64,000 bases of DNA from Aeromicrobium sp. Root495 (GCF_001426755.1 NZ_LMFJ01000001.1:1111846-1175845); one strand, 5' to 3'. Counted from the stretch's first letter, positions 34,762 through 43,722 are shown. Translations and numbers: made by a program. Notes: a model not told the origin generated them from the letters alone.

Positions 34762-35934
34762 CTAGCCGAGGGCCTGCTCCAGGTCGGCGACGAGGTCGGC
34801 CTCGTCCTCGATGCCCACGCTCAGCCGCACCAGGTCGTCGGGAACCTCGAGCAGGGAGCCGGCGGTGGAGGCGTGCGTCATGGCGCCGGGATGCTCGATG
34901 AGCGACTCGATGCCGCCGAGGCTCTCGGCCAGCGTGAAGATCTCCGTCCGTGCGCAGAGCTCGAGCGCGGCCTCGCGGCCGCCCCTGAGCCGCACCGAGA
35001 CCATGCCACCGAACCGGCGCATCTGCCGCGCGGCCACGGCGTGCCCGGGGTGCTCCGGCAGGCCGGGGTACAGGACCTGGCTCACCGCGGGATGCGCGGT
35101 CAGGAGATCGACGACGGCCTCGGCGTTGGTGCAGTGCTGCTCCATGCGCACCGCGAGCGTCTTGGCGCCGCGCAGAGTGAGGAAGGCGTCGAACGGTCCC
35201 GGCACGCCACCGGCGCCGTTCTGCAGGAAGGCGAAGGCAGCGTCCAGATCGGGATCGTCGGTCACGAGCGCGCCGCCCACGACGTCGGAGTGGCCGCCGA
35301 GGTACTTGGTGGTGGAGTGCAGGACGACGTCGGCGCCCTGGGCCAGAGGCTGCTGCAGGTACGGCGAGGCGAAGGTGTTGTCGACCACGAGGCGGGCCCC
35401 GTGCTCGTGGGCCACGCCGGAGAGCGCCTCGACGTCACCGATGTTGAGCAGCGGGTTGGTGGGGGTCTCGATCCACACGATCTTGGTGGCGGGGGTCAGT
35501 GCGGCACGGATGCCCTCGACGTCGCCCACACCGACCGGTGTGTAGGTGACGCCCCACTGCGTCAGCACCTTGTCGATCAGACGGAAGGTTCCGCCGTAGG
35601 CGTCGTCGGGGATGACGAGGTGGTCGCCAGGGCGCAGCATCGAGCGCAGCGCGGTGTCAGTGGCGGCCATGCCCGAGGAGAACGCTCGCCCGTGGGCGCC
35701 TCCCTCGAGGGCCGCGAGGTTGGCCTCGAGCGCCGTGCGTGTGGGGTTGCCCGTGCGGGCGTACTCGTAGCCCGACCGCATGTTCCCGACGCCGTCCTGG
35801 GCGAACGTGGACGAGGCATAGATGGGCACGTTCACCGCGCCCGTCTGGGGGTCCGGCTCGAACCCGGCGTGGATGGCTCGCGTGGCGAAGCCCCGACCGC
35901 TCTGGTCGGAACCGGTGTGGTCGGCGGTGCTCAA
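34762..35934 (-). CDS. metB: cystathionine gamma-synthase
   Basis: This PLP enzyme of the Cys/Met metabolism family is 390 residues. It has RTGNPTRTALEANLAALEGG, the PLP-binding VVLHSTTKYLGGHSDVVGG with its lysine, and GGIESLIEHPGAMTHA. It joins O-succinyl- or O-acetyl-homoserine with cysteine to cystathionine. The start is a TTG at 35934 whose bases overlap the cbs stop (TTGA), so translation is coupled. Together with cbs it forms a two-way transsulfuration pair; a gamma-lyase activity cannot be excluded from sequence alone. Confidence 0.9.
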   Translation of the reverse strand: MSTADHTGSDQSGRGFATRAIHAGFEPDPQTGAVNVPIYASSTFAQDGVGNMRSGYEYARTGNPTRTALEANLAALEGGAHGRAFSSGMAATDTALRSMLRPGDHLVIPDDAYGGTFRLIDKVLTQWGVTYTPVGVGDVEGIRAALTPATKIVWIETPTNPLLNIGDVEALSGVAHEHGARLVVDNTFASPYLQQPLAQGADVVLHSTTKYLGGHSDVVGGALVTDDPDLDAAFAFLQNGAGGVPGPFDAFLTLRGAKTLAVRMEQHCTNAEAVVDLLTAHPAVSQVLYPGLPEHPGHAVAARQMRRFGGMVSVRLRGGREAALELCARTEIFTLAESLGGIESLIEHPGAMTHASTAGSLLEVPDDLVRLSVGIEDEADLVADLEQALG

Positions 35935-37316
35935 ATCTGTACTCCCAGCAGGTCGTGTCGGGTGAGGACGCCCAGCGGCTTGCCGTCCTCGATCACCATG
36001 ACGGCGTCGCTCGTGCTCAGCGCTGCGTGGGCCGCGTCGAGGTCCTCGCCGGAGCCCAGCAGCGGGAGCGGCTCCTCCATGTGCTGCGAGACCGGGTCGG
36101 TGAGGCTTGCGCGACCCTCGAAGACAGCGCTCACGAGCTCGCGCTCGCTCACGCTGCCGGCCACCTCGCCGATGACGACCGGCGGCTCGGGGCCGACCAC
36201 AGGCATCTGCGAGACGTTGTACTCGCGCAGGATCTCGATGGCGTCGCGGATCGTCTCGGAGGGGTGCGTGTGCACGAGGTCGGGCATGTTGCCGGACTTG
36301 CGGCGCAGGATCTCGCCGACGCTCGGGCGGTCGGTGTGCCCGTCGAGGGGCTCGCGCAGGAACCCGTACGAGCTCATCCACGCGTCGTTGAAGACCTTGG
36401 TCAGGTAGCCGCGACCGCCGTCGGGCAGGAGCACCACGATGACGGCGTCAGGTCCTTCACGCTCGGCCACCCTGAGGGCTGCCACGACGGCCATGCCGCA
36501 GGAACCGCCCACGAGCAGGCCCTCCTCGCGAGCGAGCCGGCGCGTCATCTCGAAGGAGTCGGCGTCGGAGACCGCGATGATCTCGTCGGCGATGTCGGGG
36601 TCGTAGGCGCTGGGCCAGAAGTCCTCACCCACGCCCTCGACGAGGTACGGACGCCCGGTGCCGCCGGAGTAGACCGAGCCCTCGGGATCGGCGCCGATGA
36701 CCTTGACCTTCCCGCCCGAGACCTCCTTGAGGTAGCGACCGGCACCCGTGATGGTGCCGCCGGTCCCGACCCCCGCGACGAAGTGCGTGATGCGGCCGTC
36801 GGTGTCGTCCCAGATCTCGGGGCCGGTGGTCTCGTAGTGGCTCTGGGGCCCGGCCGGGTTGGAGTACTGGTCGGGCTTCCAGGCGTTCTCGGTCTCGCGC
36901 ACGAGACGGTCGGAGACGTTGTAGTAGCTGTCGGGGTGCTCCGGCGGCACCGCGGTGGGGCACACCACCACCTCGGCACCGTAGGCACGGAGCGTGTTGC
37001 GCTTGTCCTCGCTCACCTTGTCGGGGCACACGAAGATGCAGCTGTAGCCGCGCTGCTGGGCCACGAGGGCCAGACCCACGCCGGTGTTCCCCGAGGTGGG
37101 CTCGACGATCGTGCCGCCCGGCTTGAGGGCGCCGGACGCCTCAGCGGCGTCGACCATCTTGACGGCGATGCGGTCCTTGGAGCTGCCGCCGGGGTTGAGG
37201 TACTCGACCTTGGCGGCCACGAGCCCGCCCCCACCCGGGACCACCTTGTTCAGGCGGACGAGCGGGGTGTGCCCGACGAGGTCGATGACATGGTCGGCGA
37301 TACGCATGTCGTTCAT
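35931..37316 (-). CDS. cbs: cystathionine beta-synthase
   Basis: Cbs condenses serine (or an activated serine) with homocysteine. The 461-residue product has a PLP domain with VGHTPLVRLNKVV, NPGGSSKDRIAVKM (PLP lysine), EPTSGNTGVGLALVA and GVGTGGTITGAGRYLKE. From about 340 it has two regulatory CBS domains. It is closely similar in pattern to the mycobacterial enzyme, which begins at the equivalent of the in-frame ATG at 37307; ATG 37316 has a better spaced GGTGG and is used here. The metB gene overlaps its end. Confidence 0.93.
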   Translation of the reverse strand: MNDMRIADHVIDLVGHTPLVRLNKVVPGGGGLVAAKVEYLNPGGSSKDRIAVKMVDAAEASGALKPGGTIVEPTSGNTGVGLALVAQQRGYSCIFVCPDKVSEDKRNTLRAYGAEVVVCPTAVPPEHPDSYYNVSDRLVRETENAWKPDQYSNPAGPQSHYETTGPEIWDDTDGRITHFVAGVGTGGTITGAGRYLKEVSGGKVKVIGADPEGSVYSGGTGRPYLVEGVGEDFWPSAYDPDIADEIIAVSDADSFEMTRRLAREEGLLVGGSCGMAVVAALRVAEREGPDAVIVVLLPDGGRGYLTKVFNDAWMSSYGFLREPLDGHTDRPSVGEILRRKSGNMPDLVHTHPSETIRDAIEILREYNVSQMPVVGPEPPVVIGEVAGSVSERELVSAVFEGRASLTDPVSQHMEEPLPLLGSGEDLDAAHAALSTSDAVMVIEDGKPLGVLTRHDLLGVQI

Positions 37317-37358
37317 TCAACCACCGTCGGGCACACCTCTCGCCAGGCGCCGTGCGGC

Positions 37359-39650
37359 TCAGACCACCGCGCCGTCGGCCCGGCCGTCGTCGATGTGCGC
37401 GTACGGGTCGATGGGCTTGGCCTTCTGACGATCCGGGTCGTGCGGCCAGCGCTCCTCCAGGACCACGGCGAGCGCCGAGGCCGTGAAGATCGTCGACAGG
37501 ATGCCGACGCCGAGACCGATCAGCAGGGCGATGGCGAAGTCCGTGAGGGAGTCGCCGCCGAGGAAGGCCAGCGCCGCCAGGATGAACATCGCACCGAGAC
37601 CGGTGTTGATGGTGCGGGGGATCGTCTGGAGGATGGCCTCGTTGACGACCTCGCGCAGAGGTCTCTTGCGGTTCTCGCCGGTGTGCTCCCGGATGCGGTC
37701 GAACACCACGATCGTGTCGTTGACCGCCAGGCCGATCACCGACAGGATCGCCGCCAGGAAGACGCCGTCGATGGGCTTGCCCCACCACGCGAACGCGCCC
37801 ACCACCGTGAGCACCACGGACGACATCGAGATGACGGCCGACGCCGCCCACGTCCAGCGGAAGCGCCAGGCGAGATAGAGCATCTGGGCCAGGACCGCGA
37901 TCGCGAAGGCGATGAGCGCCTTGTTGCGCAGCTCCTCGCCGAGGCTCGGGCCGATGAGCTCGTCGCGCTCCTTGGTGACGTCGCCGGCCACGGTGCTGAC
38001 GGCCTGCTCGATCTCGACCGCCTCGTCGTTCGTGATCTTGTCGAGGCGCACGGTGACGTTCTCGCTCTCGCCGTCGCCCGACGACGCCTGGACGACGGCC
38101 TGCGGGAAGCCGGCCTCGCCGACCGCCTCGCGGACCGTGTCGGGCGTGACCGTCTTGGACGTCGAGAACTCGAGCAGGCGTCCGCCGGTGAACTCGACAC
38201 CGAGGTTGAGGCCTCGCACGAGGATGCCGCCCACCGAGACGACAGCCACGAGCACCGTGATGACGATCCAGGTTCCGCTGCGACGCATGAGGTTGAGACC
38301 GCTCGTCTCGATCCACTGTCGGATGCGACCGGTGCCGGCCAGACCGCTGCTTCCGGGATGGTTGGCGACGTACTTCCGGGCCACCGACCACTCCGCCAGC
38401 ACCCGGGCCACGATGAGCGCCGAGAACATGGATGCCACGACGCCGATGGACAGCGTCACGCCGAAGCCCTTGACCGGGCCGGACGCCAGGAAGAACAGCA
38501 GCGCCGCGGCCAGGAGCGTGGTGACGTTGGAGTCGAGGATGGCCGACCAGGCCTTGGAGAATCCCGTGGAGAGCGCGGGGGAGAGTCCGCCGGACTGACG
38601 TTCTGCGTACTCCTCCCGAGCCCGTTCGAAGACGAGCACGTTGGCGTCGATCGCCAGCCCGATGGCCAGCACGAAGCCGGCCAGGCCCGGCAGGGTCAAC
38701 GTGGCGCCGAGCCAGACGAGCAGACCGTAGGAGATGGCTGCGTACGTCGCCAGGGCGACCGTGGCCATGAGGCCGACCAGTCGGTAGACGAAGACGATGA
38801 AGAGACCCGTGAGGGCGATGCCGATGATGGCCGCCTCGATGGAGGCGTCGATCGCTGCCTTGCCGAGGGTCGGTCCGACGGTCCTCTGCTCGATGACGTC
38901 GACGGGGACGGGCAGTGCGCCGCCCTTGATCAGGACGGCGAGGTCCTCGGCCTCGGTCTGCGTGAAGCTGCCGGTGATGCTGGTCTCGTTGCCGCCTCCC
39001 GACGCGCAGAGGTCGGGGACGATGCCGGGGGAGGAGATGACCTCGTCGTCGAGCAGGATCGCGATGCGCTGGCCGGCCTCGGCGTTGGCGCACGCGGAGC
39101 CGACGAGCTCACGCCAGCCGGACCGGCCCTCGCCGGCGAAGTCGACGTTGACGACCCACTGGCCCACGCCGTCCTGCGGGGTGGTGGCCACGGCGTCCTT
39201 GACGCCGTTCCCGTCGAGAGCGGACGCGGCGAGCAGGATCGGGGCCCCGGTCTCGTCGGGGACCACCTGCTGGCCCTTCTCGGGCTCGGTGCCTTGCGGG
39301 ACGTCCTGCTGCAGGACCTCGTGGAAGGTGAGCTGTGCGGTCTTGCCGATGACCTCGGCGGCCTCGCGCGGGTCCTGGAGACCCGGCAGCTCGACGATGA
39401 TGCGCTTCTCACCGGAGCGGGCCAGCGTGGGCTCGGAGACGCCGAGGGCGTCGACGCGGCCGCGGAGGACCTCCAGGGCCCGGTCGGTGGACTCCGCATC
39501 GGCCTCGACGCGTTCGGTGGATTTGGTCTCGAGGACGATCTGCGTGCCGCCCTCGAGGTCGAGCCCGAGCTTGGCGGGCTGGAAGTAGGCGACGGCGATG
39601 GCCGCGCCGACGACGAAGAGGGCGAGCAAGGCTCTGGTGCGTGTGGACAT
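37359..39650 (-). CDS. secDF: SecDF fusion protein translocase accessory subunit
   Basis: The 763-residue protein joins SecD (LGLDLEGGTQIVLE near residue 30, a large periplasmic P1 domain with two cysteines, then six helices) to SecF (LNLGVEFTGGRLLEF near 490 and six further helices). SecDF uses the proton gradient to pull secreted proteins out of the Sec channel. Most actinobacteria have separate secD and secF beside yajC and relA; a fused copy away from that locus is usually a paralogue, as reported in Streptomyces. None of the usual neighbours are here. A small secreted protein gene lies 49 bases upstream on the same strand. Confidence 0.93.
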   Translation of the reverse strand: MSTRTRALLALFVVGAAIAVAYFQPAKLGLDLEGGTQIVLETKSTERVEADAESTDRALEVLRGRVDALGVSEPTLARSGEKRIIVELPGLQDPREAAEVIGKTAQLTFHEVLQQDVPQGTEPEKGQQVVPDETGAPILLAASALDGNGVKDAVATTPQDGVGQWVVNVDFAGEGRSGWRELVGSACANAEAGQRIAILLDDEVISSPGIVPDLCASGGGNETSITGSFTQTEAEDLAVLIKGGALPVPVDVIEQRTVGPTLGKAAIDASIEAAIIGIALTGLFIVFVYRLVGLMATVALATYAAISYGLLVWLGATLTLPGLAGFVLAIGLAIDANVLVFERAREEYAERQSGGLSPALSTGFSKAWSAILDSNVTTLLAAALLFFLASGPVKGFGVTLSIGVVASMFSALIVARVLAEWSVARKYVANHPGSSGLAGTGRIRQWIETSGLNLMRRSGTWIVITVLVAVVSVGGILVRGLNLGVEFTGGRLLEFSTSKTVTPDTVREAVGEAGFPQAVVQASSGDGESENVTVRLDKITNDEAVEIEQAVSTVAGDVTKERDELIGPSLGEELRNKALIAFAIAVLAQMLYLAWRFRWTWAASAVISMSSVVLTVVGAFAWWGKPIDGVFLAAILSVIGLAVNDTIVVFDRIREHTGENRKRPLREVVNEAILQTIPRTINTGLGAMFILAALAFLGGDSLTDFAIALLIGLGVGILSTIFTASALAVVLEERWPHDPDRQKAKPIDPYAHIDDGRADGAVV

Positions 39651-39699
39651 GGGTGACTCTCGGGTGTGCGCCTCGTGGCGCGGGTGGGCGGTGGACGGC

Positions 39700-40038
39700 T
39701 CAGGCCGTCGGCGGTGCCCGCGAGTCGTGCGACGTGCTGGTGAGGGGGAGGGTCGCCCGAGCGCCCGCGCCCGCTGTCTCGACGCTGCGGTCGCTCTGCG
39801 GGGACCAGGCGTCGACCGGGCCCGTGCTCAGGTCGAGGTGGACGACGGCCGACGGCGCGTCGTGCTTGATGAGGTGGTGCGTGCTGGCCGCGCCTGCGCT
39901 CGCGGCGTGCTGCGGGGTGGCGCTCGCACGCTGCTGGCGCTGGGCCGTGGCGTGAGCACCGCCCATGGCTGCGAGCACAGCGAGCAGCGCCGCCGTCAGG
40001 ACGACGGCGACGCTGCGCTGCTGGTGGGCCCGAGTCAT
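39700..40038 (-). CDS. small exported protein upstream of secDF, hypothetical
   Basis: The 112-residue open frame starts at ATG 40038, seven bases after TAGACT (minus strand), a leaderless signal that supports it as real. It has a basic N-terminus, a hydrophobic signal segment (VAVVLTAALLAVLAAMGGAHA) and a polar, serine/alanine-rich rest with two adjacent His and an HDAPSAVVHLDLS strand. It is probably exported or anchored. It precedes secDF by 49 bases, so both may share a transcript. No family is recognised. Confidence 0.55.
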   Translation of the reverse strand: MTRAHQQRSVAVVLTAALLAVLAAMGGAHATAQRQQRASATPQHAASAGAASTHHLIKHDAPSAVVHLDLSTGPVDAWSPQSDRSVETAGAGARATLPLTSTSHDSRAPPTA

Positions 40039-40045
40039 CGGGGCG

Positions 40046-40051
40046 AGTCTA
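40046..40051 (-). promoter_or_regulatory. leaderless -10 element upstream of the small exported protein and secDF
   Basis: The minus strand reads TAGACT, seven bases before the ATG at 40038. Confidence 0.55.
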
Positions 40052-40090
40052 CGGGTCCGACGTCGCGGATCGTGTCGCCGTCCGAGGTCC

Positions 40091-41035
40091 TCACGCAGGG
40101 GGTGGCTCGACGACGACCGTCTTCTTCGCGGAGATCCACGAGCGGCAGTCACCGCTGTAGTAGGCAAGGAAGTAGGTGTGCTCACCGGGATCCTGTTCGT
40201 CGAGGGTGAGCGAGACGTTGCCCTTCGAGAACTTCGCGGTCCTGATGTCCATCTCCTCGCCGTCGCGGTAGATTCCGGCAACGCCGCCACCGGGCACGGG
40301 CACCCCGTAGGCGTCGGCAGCGGTCGATGCCGTGATGACCACCGAGCCCGGCTTCTCGCCGGGTGACGCGTCGAAGGTCGTCCTGCAGGGGACCTCGCGC
40401 TTCCAGGCGACCGCATAACGGGCCCCGGGCCTCGCCACGCGAATCTTTTGCGCGCTGGTGTAGACCTTGCCGATGCGGGCGCGCAGGTAGAGCGTCAGGG
40501 TGGGGATCCCGAAGAAGTGCAGCGTGCCGTCGGCAAGCGTGTTGCCCTCCTCGATCACGTCGGCTGGATCCGTCGTCCACTGGGTACGGACGGCAGCCCC
40601 CTTGACCGGCAGGCCCGACGGTGTGGTGACGGACGCCAGGATGTGCGCCCCGGTGGCCAGGGTCCGGGTCGTGAGGTCGAGGTTCTTCCCGGAGCGAAGC
40701 TTCACGTACAGGGTCTTGGGGGCGTACGAGGTGGTGGCCCGGTACCGCGTGAGGTTGTCGTCCTGGAGGTAGAGCGTCCAGCTGCCCCCACCCAGCCTGC
40801 CGCTGACGCCGGAAGCCTTCCTCAGGTTGCCCCGGACGTTGGTCGTGCCGACCTTGACCGTCTTCTTGCCCTGGTAGGCGTAGATGGTCACGTCCTTGAG
40901 CGCGCGACCCTTGACGTTCTGCACGTGGACCGAGATCGACGTCTTCTTGGCGGCAGCGTCGGCCGGTGAGGCGAGCAGGCCGCCCAGGAGGGTCAGGGTC
41001 GTCAGCAGGCCGAGGGCCGTGCGGCGGGGGGTCAT
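40091..41035 (-). CDS. secreted protein with Ig-like/carboxypeptidase-regulatory-like repeats
   Basis: The 314-residue protein has a clear signal peptide (RRTALGLLTTLTLLGGLLASPADAA). Beta-rich segments then repeat a theme of ISVHVQNVKGRALKDVTIYAY, ILASVTTPSGLPVKGAAVRTQW and VVITASTAADAYGVPVPGG. These look like successive Ig-like or carboxypeptidase-regulatory-like domains (X-V-x-G-x-P-V-x-G-A-x-V). Two cysteines (PCRTTFD and DCRSW) may form a disulfide. A cell-surface or matrix-binding role is likely, with no evident enzyme site. It stands alone, divergent from the aldo/keto reductase gene. Confidence 0.75.
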   Translation of the reverse strand: MTPRRTALGLLTTLTLLGGLLASPADAAAKKTSISVHVQNVKGRALKDVTIYAYQGKKTVKVGTTNVRGNLRKASGVSGRLGGGSWTLYLQDDNLTRYRATTSYAPKTLYVKLRSGKNLDLTTRTLATGAHILASVTTPSGLPVKGAAVRTQWTTDPADVIEEGNTLADGTLHFFGIPTLTLYLRARIGKVYTSAQKIRVARPGARYAVAWKREVPCRTTFDASPGEKPGSVVITASTAADAYGVPVPGGGVAGIYRDGEEMDIRTAKFSKGNVSLTLDEQDPGEHTYFLAYYSGDCRSWISAKKTVVVEPPPA

Positions 41036-41136
41036 GGGAGAACGCTAGATGATCTCGGGTTCAGGGGAGGTGAACTTCACCGAAAAGTCCGCAGCTCCTC
41101 TCCCAGGTGGGCGAGCGACGCATCCCACCGCCTGCC

Positions 41137-41142
41137 TAGGCT
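41137..41142 (+). promoter_or_regulatory. leaderless -10 element of the aldo/keto reductase gene
   Basis: TAGGCT followed by six bases and the ATG at 41149; no ribosome site. Confidence 0.6.
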
Positions 41143-41148
41143 GGTCGC

Positions 41149-42120
41149 ATGACTCTTCCTCAGCGCACCCTCGGCCACAGCGGCATCACGGTCCCGTCGG
41201 TCGGCATCGGCTGCAACGCGTTCGGCGCGCGGGTCGACCAGGCCGGCGTCGACGCGATCGTCGGCACGGCGCTCGATGCCGGGGTCACGTTCTTCGACAC
41301 CGCCGACACGTACTCCCTCGGTGAGAGCGAGACGCTGCTCGGTCGTGCTCTGGGCTCACGGCGCGGCGAGGCCGTGATCGCGACCAAGTTCGGCATGGAC
41401 ATGCAGGGGGTCAACGGGGACGACGGCGGTCGACGAGGCTCGCCGGCCTACGTGCGCACGGCCGTGGAGGCGAGCCTCCAGCGGCTCGGCACCGACCACA
41501 TCGACCTGTACCAGCTCCACACGCCCGATCCGCGGACGCCGGTCGCCGAGACGTTGGGCGCCCTCCACGAGCTGGTCGCGGAGGGCAAGGTCCGTGCCAT
41601 CGGCTGCTCCAACTTCCAGGCCTGGCAGCTCGTCGACGCAGCCTGGATCGCCCGCACGCAAGGCCTGCACGCGTTCGCGACGGCCCAGAACGAGTACTCG
41701 CTGTACAACCGGACGGCCGAGGTGGAGCTCGTGCCCGCTGCCGAGACGCTGGGCGTGGGGATCCTGCCGTACTTCCCGCTCGCGTACGGGCTCCTCACCG
41801 GGAAGTACCGCAAGGGCGAGGCAGCGCCGGAGGGCTCGCGGCTCGGTTCCCAGACGTCGCGGCTGGAGACGGCGGACTGGAGCCGGATCGGCGAGCTGCA
41901 GGCGTTCGCCGACCGTCACGGCATCACCCTGCTGCAGCTCGCCATGGGCGGTCTCGCCGCGCAGCCGGCCGTCTCGAGCGTCATCGCCGGCGTGAGCCGC
42001 GCCGAGCAGGTCCTGAGCAACGCGGAGGCTGCATCGTGGGAGCCGACGCCCGACCAGCTCGAGGAGCTGGCTGAGATCGGTCAGCCGTCGCAGTCGTACA
42101 CGACCTTCGCGCCCGCCTGA
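41149..42120 (+). CDS. aldo/keto reductase, AKR11/12-like
   Basis: The 323-residue NADPH-dependent reductase has VTFFDTADTYSLGESETLLGRAL (Asp and Tyr of the tetrad), VIATKFGMDM (Lys) and DLYQLHTPDPRTPV (His). The cofactor region VSSVIAGVSRAEQVLSNAEA lies near the C-terminus. The length and signature are of the oxidoreductase type that acts on small aldehydes and ketones, unlike the shorter reductase at 21329. It is a single-gene unit with a leaderless start and a strong downstream hairpin. Confidence 0.93.
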   Translation: MTLPQRTLGHSGITVPSVGIGCNAFGARVDQAGVDAIVGTALDAGVTFFDTADTYSLGESETLLGRALGSRRGEAVIATKFGMDMQGVNGDDGGRRGSPAYVRTAVEASLQRLGTDHIDLYQLHTPDPRTPVAETLGALHELVAEGKVRAIGCSNFQAWQLVDAAWIARTQGLHAFATAQNEYSLYNRTAEVELVPAAETLGVGILPYFPLAYGLLTGKYRKGEAAPEGSRLGSQTSRLETADWSRIGELQAFADRHGITLLQLAMGGLAAQPAVSSVIAGVSRAEQVLSNAEAASWEPTPDQLEELAEIGQPSQSYTTFAPA

Positions 42121-42130
42121 TCGCCGAGCG

Positions 42131-42176
42131 ACGACGAGGGCCTGCGGTCGTGGTGACGACCGCAGGCCCTCGTCGT
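42131..42176. terminator. terminator with perfect 21-bp stem
   Basis: The arms 42131-42151 and 42156-42176 pair perfectly around a GGTG loop, eleven bases after the aldo/keto reductase stop. Confidence 0.85.
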
Positions 42177-42180
42177 TCGT

Positions 42181-42307
42181 CCCCCGCGTGATGGGGGAGA
42201 AGCTGAGCGCCGGGCCGGGAAGCGCCTCACGGCGCGTGGCCGCTCGTAGCGGCTAATTTTGGGACCCGGGGCTACCACGGCCCGGCGCAGGCTCCATTTT
42301 AATGGAG
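42181..42307. other. unexplained folded element between convergent genes
   Basis: A perfect 11-bp outer stem (GCGCCGGGCCG at 42207-42217 with CGGCCCGGCGC at 42278-42288) encloses two hairpins. These are GCGCC-TCAC-GGCGC (42222-42235) and GCCGCT-CGT-AGCGGC followed by TAATTTT (42239-42260). A further CCCCC/GGGGG hairpin lies at 42181-42197, and CTCCATT/AATGGAG (42292-42307) covers the stop of the next gene. It may be a small RNA, a compound terminator or a DNA cruciform; none is proven. Confidence 0.5.
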
Positions 42308-42889
42308 GCGGTCAAGCCTTTCGAGCGCGGCCGCACTTCTCAGGTGTGTCGCCATGTCGAGCAGGCGGGCAGCGCTGCGCGGGTCCTCGGCGTCGAGCTG
42401 ACCCCGTCCGACGCCGACGATGTGAGCGAACGCTGCGGCCCGGTCGAGGGCGACGTCGAAGTCGGCGCTCAGGATGCCTCGGATGACGGTGTCGACGAGC
42501 TCGACCACCTCCTGGGGGCCGGGCGGGTCGACGACTCCGGCCAGGACCTCGTGGACGGGCGCGAACGCGCGACCGGTGGCGTACTCCAGCGCCGCTCGCT
42601 CAGGCTGACGGTGGACCCACGTGCGCAGGAGGTAGAGCCGCCAGAGGGACCCGGCGATGGTCTCCGGCGCGGCGTGCGACCACAGCTCGGCGATCACGCC
42701 GAGGCCCTCCTCGTCGGCCAGGTGCAGCACCCGCTCGACCAGGTCGGTGTCGGCGTCCCCGTGCGGGCCGCGCACGAGCAGGGTGGCGATACGGTGCCCG
42801 GCCGCCGCCATGGCAGCAGGGTCGGACTCGTCGGCGACCGCTGCGAACAGGGCGGGGCCGGGGAGGGAGGGGCGTCGGTACTCGCTCAC
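42299..42889 (-). CDS. hypothetical all-alpha cytoplasmic protein
   Basis: The 196-residue protein begins MSEYRRPSLPGPALFAAVAD and looks wholly helical and soluble, with many Leu, Ala and acidic residues and no catalytic motif. GTG 42889 overlaps the stop of the FTR1 gene (GTGA) and also lies six bases after TACCGT, so it may be made both by coupling and from its own leaderless transcript. Neighbourhood suggests a link to iron uptake, but I recognise no family. Confidence 0.7.
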   Translation of the reverse strand: MSEYRRPSLPGPALFAAVADESDPAAMAAAGHRIATLLVRGPHGDADTDLVERVLHLADEEGLGVIAELWSHAAPETIAGSLWRLYLLRTWVHRQPERAALEYATGRAFAPVHEVLAGVVDPPGPQEVVELVDTVIRGILSADFDVALDRAAAFAHIVGVGRGQLDAEDPRSAARLLDMATHLRSAAALERLDRLH

Positions 42890-43716
42890 CCGGCCACGGT
42901 AGCCCGCGGGGGGCTGACCGGCGTCTTGGCACCACGGCGGTAGAGGACGAGGACGGGGACGATGTAGACGAGCCACGCCACGACCTGGAGCCACGACGGG
43001 TTGGGCTGGAAGTTGACCGTTCCCTTGAGCAGGGTGCCGTACCAGCTGTCGGGCGGGATGGTGCTCGTGACGTCGAAGGCCAGGTTATTGAGGCCCGGGA
43101 GGACGCCGGCCTCCTGCAGGTCGTAGACGCCGTAGGCGAGGACCCCTGCCGCGACCACGATGAGCAGGGCACCGGTCACGTTGAAGAAGGTGGCGAGGTT
43201 GATCTTGAGCGCGCCGCGGTAGATGAGGTAGCCCAGCACCACGGCGACCAGGATCCCGGACACGGCCCCGATGAACGGGTCGGGCGTGTAGCTGCCGTTG
43301 ATGGTGGCCCAGATGATGGCGGCCGTCTCCAGGCCCTCACGGCCGACCGTCACGAAGGCGACGGTGACGATGGCGAGCGGCCCCAGCTCCAGCGCGTGCG
43401 CGAGCTCGCCCTCCAGGGACGACTTGAGCTTGCGCGCCGTGCGTCGCATCCAGAAGATCATCCAGGTCACGAGACCGGCGGCCAGGATGGACAGGCTGCC
43501 GCCGACGATCTCCTGGGCCTTGAAGGGCAGCTGCTCGAAGACGGCCGTCACGATCGAGAACACCGCCACGACCAGGGCGATCGCTCCACCGACGCCGATC
43601 CAGATGTACCGGGTGTCGTGACGACGGTCGGTCTTGACGAGGTAGGCGATCAGGATGCTGACCACGAGGCTGGCCTCGAGGCCCTCACGCAGTCCGATCA
43701 AGAAGTTGGCGAGCAC
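42886..43716 (-). CDS. FTR1/EfeU-family iron permease
   Basis: The 276-residue membrane protein has seven helices with two REGLE-type iron-binding motifs: LIGLREGLEASLVV at residue 8 and VTVGREGLETAAIIW near 123. FTR1/EfeU permeases take up iron with a partner such as EfeO/EfeB; neither partner lies next to it here. The GTG start at 43716 is six bases after TAGAAT (minus strand). An AGG-CAAA-CCT palindrome just upstream could be an iron-dependent repressor site. Confidence 0.92.
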   Translation of the reverse strand: MLANFLIGLREGLEASLVVSILIAYLVKTDRRHDTRYIWIGVGGAIALVVAVFSIVTAVFEQLPFKAQEIVGGSLSILAAGLVTWMIFWMRRTARKLKSSLEGELAHALELGPLAIVTVAFVTVGREGLETAAIIWATINGSYTPDPFIGAVSGILVAVVLGYLIYRGALKINLATFFNVTGALLIVVAAGVLAYGVYDLQEAGVLPGLNNLAFDVTSTIPPDSWYGTLLKGTVNFQPNPSWLQVVAWLVYIVPVLVLYRRGAKTPVSPPRATVAG

Positions 43717-43722
43717 AGACGG

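Noticed and set aside
35739..39656. 1305-codon plus-strand frame across metB, cbs and secDF
   Set aside because: Compositional shadow of three well-conserved minus-strand genes; no domain is recognisable.
42181..42307. Known riboswitch (SAM, c-di-GMP, c-di-AMP or cobalamin type)
   Set aside because: It lies downstream of both flanking genes, not in a 5' leader, and I could not match the conserved core bases of any of these classes.
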